A stretch of DNA of 64,000 nt from a bacterium (GTDB lineage: Bacteria; UBP4; UBA4092; JAOAEQ01): assembly GCA_026416715.1 (NCBI GenBank), contig JAOAEQ010000011.1, positions 30,951 to 94,950 of the forward strand, written 5' to 3'. Positions 18,108 to 27,304 of the stretch are shown here, one piece after another; position 1 is the first letter of the stretch, and each line of letters begins with the position of its first letter. The notes under the pieces were generated by a model. That model was not told the origin of the DNA. It was given only the letters and a program-made list of their open reading frames with translations, and did no database searches. The position numbers were made by a program, and so were the translations under genes.

Positions 18108-18638
18108 TTAGAGGTCACGAAATCCGAGCTTATCAGCGCCAGCTAGATTTACAAAGATGTTATACACTTTCGGACAGAGTTTCATTGTTTTTTGCACGAT
18201 GAAATCAGTATCGAGTGGTTTTGCCAATAGATGTTCTGCCGGTAACGAATAATGGAGAAAAACCAAAACTACACTCGCAATAATGATTCCTTTCATTGTG
18301 CCGAAAATAGTGCCAATAATTTTGCTCGGCATCGTATATAATTCAACCCGACGAATTTTCCCCTGAAGATAGAGTGTAGTGGTACTAAATAACCCGCGCA
18401 CGATAATAAAAATCAGACCGAACGCAATACCTTCAGGTAATGAGGTGGTTGCCGTCCAGTATTCTCTGAAAATATCCGCAAGCCATTCGTAATTAGTTAA
18501 AGCCGCGAACGCTGAAATAATCGATGCCATGAAATTGAATGATTCGAGTAACGCGCCATTTAAGTGCCCGCGATGCCCGAGAATAAAAATTAAAATAATA
18601 ATATCGAGGATATAAATAAACCGAATGACCAATTCCAT
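18108..18638 (-). CDS. CvpA family membrane protein
   Basis: The 176-residue protein has four hydrophobic segments with the CvpA pattern: an N-terminal DIIILIFILGHRGHLNGALLE, the second helix region around LADIFREYW, and the amphipathic IGTIFGTMKGIIIASVVLVF repeat. CvpA proteins are inner-membrane proteins linked to colicin V production and bile or envelope stress; the molecular role is unclear. It lies just upstream of recN, 52 bases apart. Confidence 0.85.
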   Translation of the reverse strand: MELVIRFIYILDIIILIFILGHRGHLNGALLESFNFMASIISAFAALTNYEWLADIFREYWTATTSLPEGIAFGLIFIIVRGLFSTTTLYLQGKIRRVELYTMPSKIIGTIFGTMKGIIIASVVLVFLHYSLPAEHLLAKPLDTDFIVQKTMKLCPKVYNIFVNLAGADKLGFRDL

Positions 18639-18752
18639 AATAAATAGTGAAATTGTATCTTTTGTAACGCATTGAACGTCCTCAACGGCATTCGAATAAC
18701 CGTTTACCGTTAAAGATTCCGTTCGTTCCCCTATCAGGGTTATGCGTGCATG

Positions 18753-20294
18753 TTATGTGGATATCGCTTGAGCGACTTCTTCTAACGTGGTTGTGCCACG
18801 CTTTGCTTTAATGATTCCATCTTCAGCCAAAGTTTGCATCCCATTTTTTATTGCCGTCGAACGAATAATCACTGCGGATTCTTTTCGGTCAATCATTTCT
18901 CGGATCATATCATCAATAATCAGCAATTCAAATATCCCGGTTCGTCCACTATATCCGGTATATTTGCAGAGTTCGCATCCTTTTCCAGAGAATAATGGTG
19001 TATTGAGTGGGAGATTGAATTCTTCCAGTAGTTCTTTTTTCGGGGTATGCGGTTCTTTACAATGTTGACAGATACACCGCACCAGACGTTGCGCCATCAC
19101 GGCGAGCAACGACCCTGAAATAAGATACGGTTCGACCCCGATATCCATCAATCGGATAATTGTGCCGACCGCATCGTTGGTATGTAACGTTGAAAAAATC
19201 AAATGACCGGTTAACGCTGCTTGAATTGCAATTTGTGCGGTTTCCGCGTCGCGAATTTCACCGACCATAATCACATCCGGATCCTGGCGGAGAATAGAAC
19301 GGATTCCACTCGCAAAAGTGATATCCGCTTTCGGATTAATTGGAATTTGGTTGATACCATCGAGTTGATATTCGACCGGTTCTTCGATGGTAATAATGTT
19401 TTTCGATTTCACATCGAGTGCGGATAATGCAGAATATAGCGTCGAAGTTTTTCCACAACCGGTTGGTCCAGTAACTAGAATCATTCCTTGCGGTCGTTCG
19501 ATAAGACGTCGGAATTTGGTTAATACTTCCGGTTGAATTCCTAACGAATCCAGTGCTAGTAAATATCCTTTTCGGTCTAACAGGCGTAACGCTAGTTTTT
19601 CACCATAAATAGTAGGAGACGTGCTGACGCGGATATCAATTCTCGTATCATTGAATTCGACTTGGAACCGACCATCGAGTGGTTTCCGCCGTTCAGCAAT
19701 ATCCAAATCTGCCATAACTTTTATACACGGAATTATCCCAGATTGCAATTCTTTAGGCGGACCGACAATTTCGTGTAGTACACCATCTATCCGGTAGCGT
19801 ACCCGCAACGATTCTGCTTCCGGTTCGAGATGGATATCGGTTGCTCGGTCGAGAATCGCATTCGCGATGAGCATTTTCGCTGCACGAATTGACGACCATT
19901 GATCTTCAATGCCGGGGATATCCGCTTGAGTCATCATTTCTTTTCCGATAATCCGGAGACTACGTTCATCAAATTTTCGTAAGGAGTCAACGAAGATATT
20001 GCTCACTACCGCTGCAGATAATGGATGATGACATTTCGGACAGACAGCGAGTTTTGTTTTAGTTCGCGGAAGTTTGTATCCACAGGTCGGACACCGATTT
20101 TTCGATTCTACTTTCGAGAGAAGATACATCACATAACCGACCGGACCGGTGAAGAGCGTGATGGTATTCCAAAAATGCGGTTTCTGTTTTCGTTCGAGTT
20201 GGTCAGCGTTAACCCAGCAAACGAACCACACCCAACCAATGGTTACCGTGGCGAGTATTCCGAGAACAATATTGATAAAAATAATTTCGTCCAT
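18753..20294 (-). CDS. GspE/PilB-type secretion ATPase with membrane and zinc-ribbon N-terminus
   Basis: The core (about 115-513) is a full T2SSE ATPase: ATDIHLEPE, Asp box near VSTSPTIYGEKLALRLL, Walker A GPTGCGKT (276-283), HTNDA motif and a C-terminal four-Cys zinc site (CICQHC...CELC). It would power pseudopilus or pilus assembly. The usual N-terminal MshEN domain is missing. In its place are two hydrophobic segments (about 6-28 and 44-60, the second TLFTGPVGYVMYLLS) and a CxxC...CxxC zinc ribbon (Cys68, 71, 85, 88). No secretin or major pseudopilin genes are nearby. Confidence 0.92.
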   Translation of the reverse strand: MDEIIFINIVLGILATVTIGWVWFVCWVNADQLERKQKPHFWNTITLFTGPVGYVMYLLSKVESKNRCPTCGYKLPRTKTKLAVCPKCHHPLSAAVVSNIFVDSLRKFDERSLRIIGKEMMTQADIPGIEDQWSSIRAAKMLIANAILDRATDIHLEPEAESLRVRYRIDGVLHEIVGPPKELQSGIIPCIKVMADLDIAERRKPLDGRFQVEFNDTRIDIRVSTSPTIYGEKLALRLLDRKGYLLALDSLGIQPEVLTKFRRLIERPQGMILVTGPTGCGKTSTLYSALSALDVKSKNIITIEEPVEYQLDGINQIPINPKADITFASGIRSILRQDPDVIMVGEIRDAETAQIAIQAALTGHLIFSTLHTNDAVGTIIRLMDIGVEPYLISGSLLAVMAQRLVRCICQHCKEPHTPKKELLEEFNLPLNTPLFSGKGCELCKYTGYSGRTGIFELLIIDDMIREMIDRKESAVIIRSTAIKNGMQTLAEDGIIKAKRGTTTLEEVAQAIST

Positions 20295-20846
20295 AATAGT
20301 TAATCAATTCTGATTATACCGAAAAATGTTGGTTTTCGTCTAATAATTTTCCCACTTTTATTTTCAGCTAAATTGTCTGAATGGGTAAAAAAACGGTTTG
20401 ATTCCTATATCGCTCGTGTCTAGTTCATCATTCAACCACGAACAAAGACCAATTAGCCATAATTGAGACCATACAGTTCATTTAGTTATTTTTCTACGCT
20501 AATCATACACTCAATAATTAAGGATACATACCCGAATTGAACCGAACAATTCCGTATCTACTCCACTGTTTCCCTGAAACATCAGTGTCATAAAAGACAA
20601 CTCATACAAAATAGGGTTTTAACCCTAAATCGCTTGATTCCGCAAGGTTGGACATAAGAATCGAATATCGCCTATGGCAAAATTTGGGTTAAATTGAGGG
20701 TAGGCTAAAAATTGTGTAGAATAAATAAAAAACAGTTTAATTTTATGAAATGTTATGGTAAAATTATGTATATATACAGTTAAGCTTATGAATGAAACCA
20801 ATCGAACCTCCGTCAAATTCGGAGGTTCATTTTTGAGGTGAAATGT
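20295..20846. other. Long divergent spacer between gspE and the ABC exporter genes
   Basis: This 550-base spacer has no credible protein gene. It contains a short palindrome AGGGTTTTAACCCT near 20612 and, at its right end, a terminator-like hairpin described separately. A 17-codon ORF (20788-20841, starting MNETNRTSV) spans that hairpin. Promoter elements were not convincing. Confidence 0.5.
20804..20835 (+). promoter_or_regulatory. Terminator-like hairpin just before the ABC ATPase gene (putative attenuator)
   Basis: A 9-bp perfect stem (20804-20812 with 20820-20828) is followed by ATTTTTG, the form of an intrinsic terminator. It ends about a dozen bases before the start codon, and the ribosome site GAGG directly follows its T-run. 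The upstream neighbour is divergent, so it cannot be ending another gene's transcript. A small ORF (20788-20841) runs through both arms. Confidence 0.5.
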
Positions 20847-21791
20847 ATGTTGATGATTAGAACGGAAAATTTATCGAAAGTATATCTGGTGAAAAAGTTT
20901 GCGCTTGCGATTAAACCGAAAAAGACAGTGGCATTAAATCGGTTGAATTTAGAAGTTCAATCCGGTGAAATTTTTGGTTTCCTTGGTCCGAATGGTGCAG
21001 GGAAAACCACTACGATTAAGCTTATCCTTGGTCTTTTGTTTCCGACTGAAGGGCAAACCTGGTTATTTGAGCAGCCAGCAACGAGAGTTGATGTGAAACG
21101 AGAAATCGGGTTTTTGCCGGAGAACCCCTATTTTTATGATTATCTTAAAGGGGAAGAAATCCTGCATTTTATGGGTCAGTTGTATGGAATTAATAAATCT
21201 GACCGTGTGCGGAAAGTAGATGAATTACTCAAAAAAGTCGGGTTAGAAGAAGCTCGGTCGATGCCATTACGCAAATATTCCAAAGGGATGCTCCAGCGGA
21301 TAGGACTGGCACAAGCACTGTTAAATGATCCGAAACTAGTCATTCTTGATGAACCGTTAACCGGTCTCGACCCGATCGGCAGAAAAGAAATCCGCGATTT
21401 AATACTTCAACTGCGGGATGAAGGGAAAACTGTTTTCTTTAGTACCCATATCTTATCAGATGCAGAAATGATTTGCGACCGGGTAGGGATGCTTATGAAA
21501 GGGAATTTGACGAAGGTTGGAAAACTCTCAGAGTTGCTGAATCCGCAGGTTAAATCAATTGAAATAGTTATTGCTGGTCTTTCAGCGGAGGGAAAACAGC
21601 AGGTACAGAAATTTGCGAACCGAATGAAAGATTTAGGGAATGAATTGGTAGCGAATTTAGCAGATGAAAAATCAGTTCCAGCACTACTCGAATTAATTAA
21701 ACAAGAACAAGCGAAACTGGTTTCACTAATTCCGCAGAAAGAATCGCTCGAAGAAGTATTTATGCGTGAAGTAAAAGAAAGCCAAGAATAA
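20847..21791 (+). CDS. ABC-2 type transporter ATP-binding protein
   Basis: The product of about 314 residues is a canonical ABC ATPase: Walker A GPNGAGKTT, Q-loop region GFLPENPYFYDYL, signature YSKGMLQRIGLAQAL, Walker B KLVILDEPLTGLDPIG and the switch STHILSDAE, then a C-terminal extension of about 90 residues. The ATG at 20847 was chosen over GTG 20838 because GAGG lies 8 bases before it. With the permease and the next membrane protein it forms an export unit of the gliding/antibiotic-export type. Substrate unknown. Confidence 0.93.
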   Translation: MLMIRTENLSKVYLVKKFALAIKPKKTVALNRLNLEVQSGEIFGFLGPNGAGKTTTIKLILGLLFPTEGQTWLFEQPATRVDVKREIGFLPENPYFYDYLKGEEILHFMGQLYGINKSDRVRKVDELLKKVGLEEARSMPLRKYSKGMLQRIGLAQALLNDPKLVILDEPLTGLDPIGRKEIRDLILQLRDEGKTVFFSTHILSDAEMICDRVGMLMKGNLTKVGKLSELLNPQVKSIEIVIAGLSAEGKQQVQKFANRMKDLGNELVANLADEKSVPALLELIKQEQAKLVSLIPQKESLEEVFMREVKESQE

Positions 21792-21943
21792 CCGGCATAT
21801 CCAACATACAAAAATAAATGTTAAAGAAAAAACTTTAAATGCCAAAATAAAATCAAAAACCATGAAAACGCGAAAATTGACCATTATGGAATAAAGTTGG
21901 TAATAGGGTATTTCGATTTTCGTGATTTCGTGGAAGGTGAACT

Positions 21944-22843
21944 ATGCTCAAACGAATCAGTGCAATTGCAGTGAATACGTTCCGGGAAGCAATCCGGAAT
22001 AAAATCTTGTACATCCTATTAGTTTTTGCGATGGTGTTAATTTTATTTTCGGTTATCCTGGCGATCCTCTCTATTGGTCAGGAACAGAAGATTATTAAAG
22101 ATGTCGGGCTATCCGCGATTCTGTTTTTTGGTGTGTTGATTTCAATTATGGTGGGTATCGGACTGATATATAACGAGCTGGATAAACGAACGATTTATGT
22201 TATCGTGTCGAAACCCATCCATCGGTATGAATTTGTACTCGGGAAATTTTTCGGACTTCTCCTGACGTTAGCAGTGAATGTTATTCTCATGTCAATCGTC
22301 TTTTTTCTGCTGGTGATATTCCGTCAACCGGTGACCACGATTATTGACCAAGTCATCTTCTGGCTTGGTCGCGTTACCCCACACCAGATGTGGTTGATGG
22401 TTAAAGAAGCCGCGTCAACCTTTACAACCGCATTGAATAATCTACCGGAATTATTGCCGTTAACTAAAGCTATCGCATTCACGTTTCTCGAGCTGACTGT
22501 TATCACGGCATTAGCGGTTATGTTTTCATCGTTTTCTACGCCGATTCTCTCGGCGGTATTTACCTTCATTCTATTCATTGTCGGACATTTAACCCAGGAT
22601 TTATTAATGCTGGCAGATAACTTGATTAAGAAAGGAACCGGCATCGCATTAGCTATCGCCTATTTTGCAAAAATATTCGCATATCTCCTTCCGGATTTAG
22701 AAGTGTTAAATATTCGGAACCATGTGGTGAGTAATGTGCCGATAACCTGGAGTTTAACCCAATCAGCGGTTTATGCGATTTTCTATACTTGCTGCGTGTT
22801 AATTATTGCCGTGTTAGCGTTCGAACGGCGAAACTTTAAATAA
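21944..22843 (+). CDS. ABC-2 type transporter permease
   Basis: The 299-residue protein has six hydrophobic segments and the ABC-2 pattern: ISAIAVNTFREAIRNKILYILL at the start and NELDKRTIYVIVSKPIHRYEFVLGK, the coupling-like segment, near residue 85. A long loop lies between helices 3 and 4. It pairs with the ATPase encoded 150 bases upstream. The DKRT...SKP motif is typical of GldF/NosY-like permeases. Confidence 0.9.
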   Translation: MLKRISAIAVNTFREAIRNKILYILLVFAMVLILFSVILAILSIGQEQKIIKDVGLSAILFFGVLISIMVGIGLIYNELDKRTIYVIVSKPIHRYEFVLGKFFGLLLTLAVNVILMSIVFFLLVIFRQPVTTIIDQVIFWLGRVTPHQMWLMVKEAASTFTTALNNLPELLPLTKAIAFTFLELTVITALAVMFSSFSTPILSAVFTFILFIVGHLTQDLLMLADNLIKKGTGIALAIAYFAKIFAYLLPDLEVLNIRNHVVSNVPITWSLTQSAVYAIFYTCCVLIIAVLAFERRNFK

Positions 22844-22872
22844 CATATACCGAAAAATAATTGAACTTAAAA

Positions 22873-22921
22873 ACGAAAGAACAACGGCGAAGTGAATACT
22901 TCGGTTCTTTTGTTCTTTCGT
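22873..22921 (+). repeat. Compound hairpin between permease and downstream gene
   Basis: An outer 11-bp perfect stem (22873-22883 with 22911-22921) encloses an inner 6-bp stem with a GAAT loop (22888-22893 with 22898-22903). It ends 14 bases before the next start codon and has no T-run, so it looks like an RNA-processing or translation-control structure rather than a terminator. Confidence 0.55.
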
Positions 22922-22935
22922 CCTTAGGTTAGTCC

Positions 22936-23787
22936 ATGAAGTTAGGTAGAAATCCGTTTATTATCACCGCACTAATCTGTTTGCTCATTATCGCTATCGG
23001 AGTGCATGCACTGCATCTGCATGTGCGGAAGAACCGAGGGCAGAATCCGTTCCAGGAATTATTGTATCTTCCTTCAGGAAAATATCTTAAAGTTGTTGTT
23101 CTCGGGTTCGATAATGTTATTGCCGATATTCTCTGGCTACGCGCTATTCAATATTTTGGCGGGCATTTTATGGGCGATAAAAACTATGCGATGCTTGACC
23201 GGATTTTTGAAGTGACAACCACGTTAGAACCAACCTTTATTGATGTATATCGGTTTGCTACGATGGCACTCGGTGAAGAAGCACGGAGATATACCGAAAC
23301 CACGACGCTGCTCTGGAAAGGAATCGAACGTAATCCGACCAGTTGGGAAATCCCATACGACCTCGGATTTTTCCTGTTGTATACGGTTAAAGATTATGAC
23401 CAGGCATTGCTTGCCTATTCGATCGCAACGTCGCGTCCGAATTGTCCAGATTTCGTCCATCGAATTATTCCGTTTATCTACTCTGAAACGGGCCGAGAAC
23501 AGATTGCTATTGAGCGGTGGCGAGAAATATATCGAACTGCAAAAGATGACATGACCAAAGAAATCGCTGACCGAAACATTAAACTCATATATCTGAAAAA
23601 AGCGCTTAAACCCATGCGAGAAGCGTTACTCGCGTATAAGAAAAAACATGGTCGGTTCCCACCAAATATTGAAACGTTAGTCCAGGAAGGATATCTCCGA
23701 AAAATTCCACCGGAACCATATGGTAGTGGCTGGGCGTATGATCCCCAAACCGGTTGGCTGCGGAGTAAATTTCGTCCGGAATATTAA
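22936..23787 (+). CDS. Membrane-anchored tetratrico-like protein linked to ABC exporter
   Basis: The 283-residue product has an N-terminal membrane anchor (about 7-27), an alpha-helical repeat body (about 50-215, with DILWLRAIQYFGGHF and YDQALLAYSIA, resembling TPR helices) and a C-terminal segment (about 225-283) with FPPNIETLVQEGYLRKIPPEPYG, much like the C-terminal part of type II pseudopilins. Genes of this look commonly follow ABC-2 ATPase/permease pairs. It probably assists the exporter in the envelope; that is an inference from position. Confidence 0.75.
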   Translation: MKLGRNPFIITALICLLIIAIGVHALHLHVRKNRGQNPFQELLYLPSGKYLKVVVLGFDNVIADILWLRAIQYFGGHFMGDKNYAMLDRIFEVTTTLEPTFIDVYRFATMALGEEARRYTETTTLLWKGIERNPTSWEIPYDLGFFLLYTVKDYDQALLAYSIATSRPNCPDFVHRIIPFIYSETGREQIAIERWREIYRTAKDDMTKEIADRNIKLIYLKKALKPMREALLAYKKKHGRFPPNIETLVQEGYLRKIPPEPYGSGWAYDPQTGWLRSKFRPEY

Positions 23788-23892
23788 CGGACGATAATCC
23801 GGAAACTTAAATAGTATCCGTGGATTACCCTTGAGATGAACGGCTACTAACCGAACTCATTGGGGTACATCTACAGATCATTCTGCTCTCCT

Positions 23893-25299
23893 ATGCGCCA
23901 AGCGAATATTCTCGTTGTCGATGATGAGAAAAATATTCTAACTACATTATCGCGCGCGTTAACCAACTTGGGTTATGCCGTAAAAACGGCTACTTCTGCT
24001 GAAGAAGCGCTAGAATTAATTCGTGAAAATGGATTCGATTTAGCTATTATTGACCTTTGCTTGAAGAAGATGGATAATAATGAAGGATTGGAATTACTGA
24101 AACGAATTCGGGAACTCGAACCGGAGATAATCACGATCATGATGTCAGGCCATGGCACTATGGGGATTGCGGTGCAGGCGGGGAATTTTGGTGCAGTTGA
24201 TTTTATTGAAAAGCCATTATCGCTGGAAAGGATTCAATTTTCCGTTGAAAAAGCATTAAAACTGAATCAACTTGAACGCGAGAATATCGAACGGAAACAA
24301 AAAGAAGAAGCTGAATATCAACTGATCGGAACCAGTAAAGTTATGCGGGAACTCTACAAAAAGATAGAAGTCGTTGCGCCTACGAATGCGCGGGTACTGA
24401 TTTGCGGAGAGAATGGAACTGGGAAAGAATTGGTTGCGCGAGCCATCCATTATAAAAGTCCTCGGAAAAATCAGCCGTTTATTAAGGTCAACTGCGCAGC
24501 GATTCCAGCAGAGTTGATTGAAAGTGAACTGTTCGGTCATGAAAAAGGAGCGTTTACTGGCGCAACGGAACGACGTCGTGGGAAATTCGAACTCGCTGAT
24601 GGTGGAACCATTTTTCTCGATGAAATCGGGGATATGAGTTTGCCGACGCAAGCGAAAATTTTGCGGGTTTTAACCGATGGATTGATTGACCGAGTCGGCG
24701 GAAGTAAACCGATTAAAGTCGATGTTCGAGTGCTAGCGGCAACGAATAAAAATCTAGAGCAAGAAATCCAACGTGGGAATTTCCGGGAAGATTTATACTA
24801 TCGACTGAATGTTATTCCATTTCACGTTCCGCCGTTACGTGAACGGAAAGAAGATATCCAACTATTAGCGGAACATTTTTTAAACCGATACTGCGAAGAA
24901 GCGAGAAGTAATGCTCGAATATTTACTCCGGTCGCGATACGGCTATTAATGCAATATGATTATCCTGGAAACGTTCGAGAACTGAAAAATATCGTGGAAC
25001 GGGCAGCCATTTTGATTCCTGCTGACCGTGATGAAATTACTGAGAAAGATATTGCGCCACTATTACCAACCTCATTTCGACCGGTTGAGTCGGATATACC
25101 GAGCAGTTCGCTTAATCTCGGAATAAATGAACGGCTCCCGTTGAAAGAAGCAAGTGAACAATTCGAAAGAGCGATGATTATTTCTGCGTTAGAACGGAAT
25201 GAATGGAATGTTAGTAAAGCGGCACTCGAACTGCAGATTGAACGGAGCCATCTCTATAAAAAGATGAAAACCTACGGTATCGAAAGAAAACTTACCTAG
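23893..25299 (+). CDS. NtrC-family sigma-54-dependent response regulator
   Basis: The product of about 468 residues has a receiver domain (phospho-Asp in AIIDLCLKKMD), a sigma-54 AAA+ domain (Walker A GENGTGKELVARAIH, the sigma-54 contact loop ELFGHEKGAFTGA, Walker B GGTIFLDEIGDM) and a Fis-type helix-turn-helix (NEWNVSKAALELQIERSHLYKKMK). It activates sigma-54 promoters when phosphorylated. The ATG at 23893 was preferred over TTG 23860. No histidine kinase is adjacent, so its signal partner is elsewhere. The receiver is atypical in having an extra DNNE insertion after the phospho-Asp loop, as in some FrgC-like regulators. Confidence 0.93.
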   Translation: MRQANILVVDDEKNILTTLSRALTNLGYAVKTATSAEEALELIRENGFDLAIIDLCLKKMDNNEGLELLKRIRELEPEIITIMMSGHGTMGIAVQAGNFGAVDFIEKPLSLERIQFSVEKALKLNQLERENIERKQKEEAEYQLIGTSKVMRELYKKIEVVAPTNARVLICGENGTGKELVARAIHYKSPRKNQPFIKVNCAAIPAELIESELFGHEKGAFTGATERRRGKFELADGGTIFLDEIGDMSLPTQAKILRVLTDGLIDRVGGSKPIKVDVRVLAATNKNLEQEIQRGNFREDLYYRLNVIPFHVPPLRERKEDIQLLAEHFLNRYCEEARSNARIFTPVAIRLLMQYDYPGNVRELKNIVERAAILIPADRDEITEKDIAPLLPTSFRPVESDIPSSSLNLGINERLPLKEASEQFERAMIISALERNEWNVSKAALELQIERSHLYKKMKTYGIERKLT

Positions 25300-25439
25300 A
25301 CACTAAAATCTAAATCCCAAATTTCCGATTCCAATAATTTCTGCCTGATTAACGTTACCAATTTATTCTGCAATGTTACGGTTAACCATGATGTTCCTTG
25401 CGAGACATACCTTCTGACATTTGCATTTTAGTTGCGTCG

Positions 25440-27080
25440 TTATATCAGCATCCTTTCCCGAATCAGTTTCAAGGGAATTGAACCGTAACTTAACAATTTC
25501 GTATGAAATTCTTTTAGATGGAATTGCGAGCCTAGTTTGTGTTGATAGTCTTCGCGTAGTTTCATAATTTCACGTTTTCCGATAAGATAACTCATCGGTT
25601 GCGTTGGGGTTTGGGTATACCGTTGCACTTCCCGGATCGCGTTAACTTTCTCTAAGCCAGCAATGTTAACCAACATATCTACCGCTTCACTAAACTTCAT
25701 CTGTCCGGTATGGAGTTGGATATCAATTACTACTCGACATGCGCGCCATAATAAATCTTTCAACTGAAATAACCGTATTGCTGGTTCGAGATAAAATCCC
25801 TGTTCATACATCAATTCTTCACAATAGAGCGCCCAACCTTCCCAAAATAACGGGGTACCGAATTGTTTTCTAACGTTCGATTGCACCTGGTTATTATATA
25901 AGAACTGCAAATGATGACCGGGATATCCTTCGTGGAGTGCAGTTATCGGAATCGAATATCGGCAATGTCCTTTTAACTGCTCGATTTGTTCTTCTTTCGA
26001 CTTGTTCATGTCGACTGGGGTAACCCAGAAATACCCGATTTGCTTTTCTTCAAATGGCGCTGGAGCGATATACGCAGCATACGGGGTTGTCGCCCGTTCG
26101 AATACTGGCGTTTCAATAACCTGCAACGATTCATGCTCCGGAATATCAAGCAAATTCTTTTCGAGAACGAACGTTCGGGTCGATTCCATCGCTTGGGTAT
26201 ATACGGCAAGGAGTTCTTCCGGTTTCGGATGTTCATTTTTCAATTCTGCGATAACCGTTTTCCAGGTATTTAACGGGTCGATGAGTTTCGCGGTGCGATA
26301 TATTTTCCCTTGTGTTTCCTCGATAGTTTTCATACCGAATTCAAGGAGTTGGTCGGTCGTATAGGGCAGCAGATGTTCGGTCTGTAAAAGGAAAGTAAAC
26401 AAGGTTTTGCCAATAGCGAAATTCCCGTGCGATCGTGCAGTCAACGTGTGGTTCAAGAAATGTTGATATTCATTGAACGCATTTAGTGCTGCGGTATTAG
26501 CGGTCAACATTTCATCTTTCAGCGATGGGAGTTGTTCGGCGACCGTCGGGATAAACGATTTACAGAACTCGATTCCGCCTTGCGTAACCTCTTTCGCAAT
26601 CTGGGTCCATACTTCAGGTATGTTATCCGAATCTACAAGATTCTTTTTCCCTTCTTCTAATAACCGAGGAACTTGTTTCAATCGCGCTACCGCCCGCGAT
26701 GCCCGCTCTTCAAACGGCGCAAACTCCCGCAGTAATACTATATATACCCCGAATAACGCTAATTCCGGATAGATACTCGCATCACGTAAATGTCGTTTAA
26801 TTTTCTCTTCTTTTTCGATATCGACAGTAAGAGCGTTTGCAAGAACAGTGATATCAAGTTTATCATCTAGGTCAAGTTCAGAATCGTTTCTCTGCGCACA
26901 TTGGGTTAACCGAGTCAAATACTCTTTTTTCTTCTGCCGTGATGCATCCCGCTGGTCGCGATGCATTATATCCAGTTCAGTATCATACGTATGAATTCCG
27001 ACATAAGTTGCATACACTGGACTATCCTGCCATAAAAAATTCAGAATTTCATCGATCAGATTATTGAGTTCACCATGCAT
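25440..27080 (-). CDS. DUF885 family protein (putative metallopeptidase)
   Basis: The 546-residue soluble protein matches DUF885 along its length. The key motif is ALHEGYPGHHLQF (near 390), giving HExxxH zinc-type ligands, followed by LFWEGWALYCEEL where a further Glu ligand lies. Family members are thought to be zinc carboxypeptidases or aminopeptidases, but few are tested. No signal peptide is seen, so it should be cytoplasmic. The start is either TTG 27086 or ATG 27080; GGAG lies upstream of both. Confidence 0.88.
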   Translation of the reverse strand: MHGELNNLIDEILNFLWQDSPVYATYVGIHTYDTELDIMHRDQRDASRQKKKEYLTRLTQCAQRNDSELDLDDKLDITVLANALTVDIEKEEKIKRHLRDASIYPELALFGVYIVLLREFAPFEERASRAVARLKQVPRLLEEGKKNLVDSDNIPEVWTQIAKEVTQGGIEFCKSFIPTVAEQLPSLKDEMLTANTAALNAFNEYQHFLNHTLTARSHGNFAIGKTLFTFLLQTEHLLPYTTDQLLEFGMKTIEETQGKIYRTAKLIDPLNTWKTVIAELKNEHPKPEELLAVYTQAMESTRTFVLEKNLLDIPEHESLQVIETPVFERATTPYAAYIAPAPFEEKQIGYFWVTPVDMNKSKEEQIEQLKGHCRYSIPITALHEGYPGHHLQFLYNNQVQSNVRKQFGTPLFWEGWALYCEELMYEQGFYLEPAIRLFQLKDLLWRACRVVIDIQLHTGQMKFSEAVDMLVNIAGLEKVNAIREVQRYTQTPTQPMSYLIGKREIMKLREDYQHKLGSQFHLKEFHTKLLSYGSIPLKLIRERMLI

Positions 27081-27304
27081 ATACAATAATACTCCTAATC
27101 AAGAAAAATTGAGCTTATATAAATATATTACTAAGTATTCTGGACTTGAGCAATTGGTAAGATCACGCTGATGGATTACTGCAGAGACGACCTCAAATTG
27201 ATCCTAAAATATTTCAAGATATCCAAGCAGTTTTCGAAACAATAATTTAGGATACCATAACTCGCCTTTAATGGTGTGGTATACGTTACACCGTACCCAA
27301 TTTA

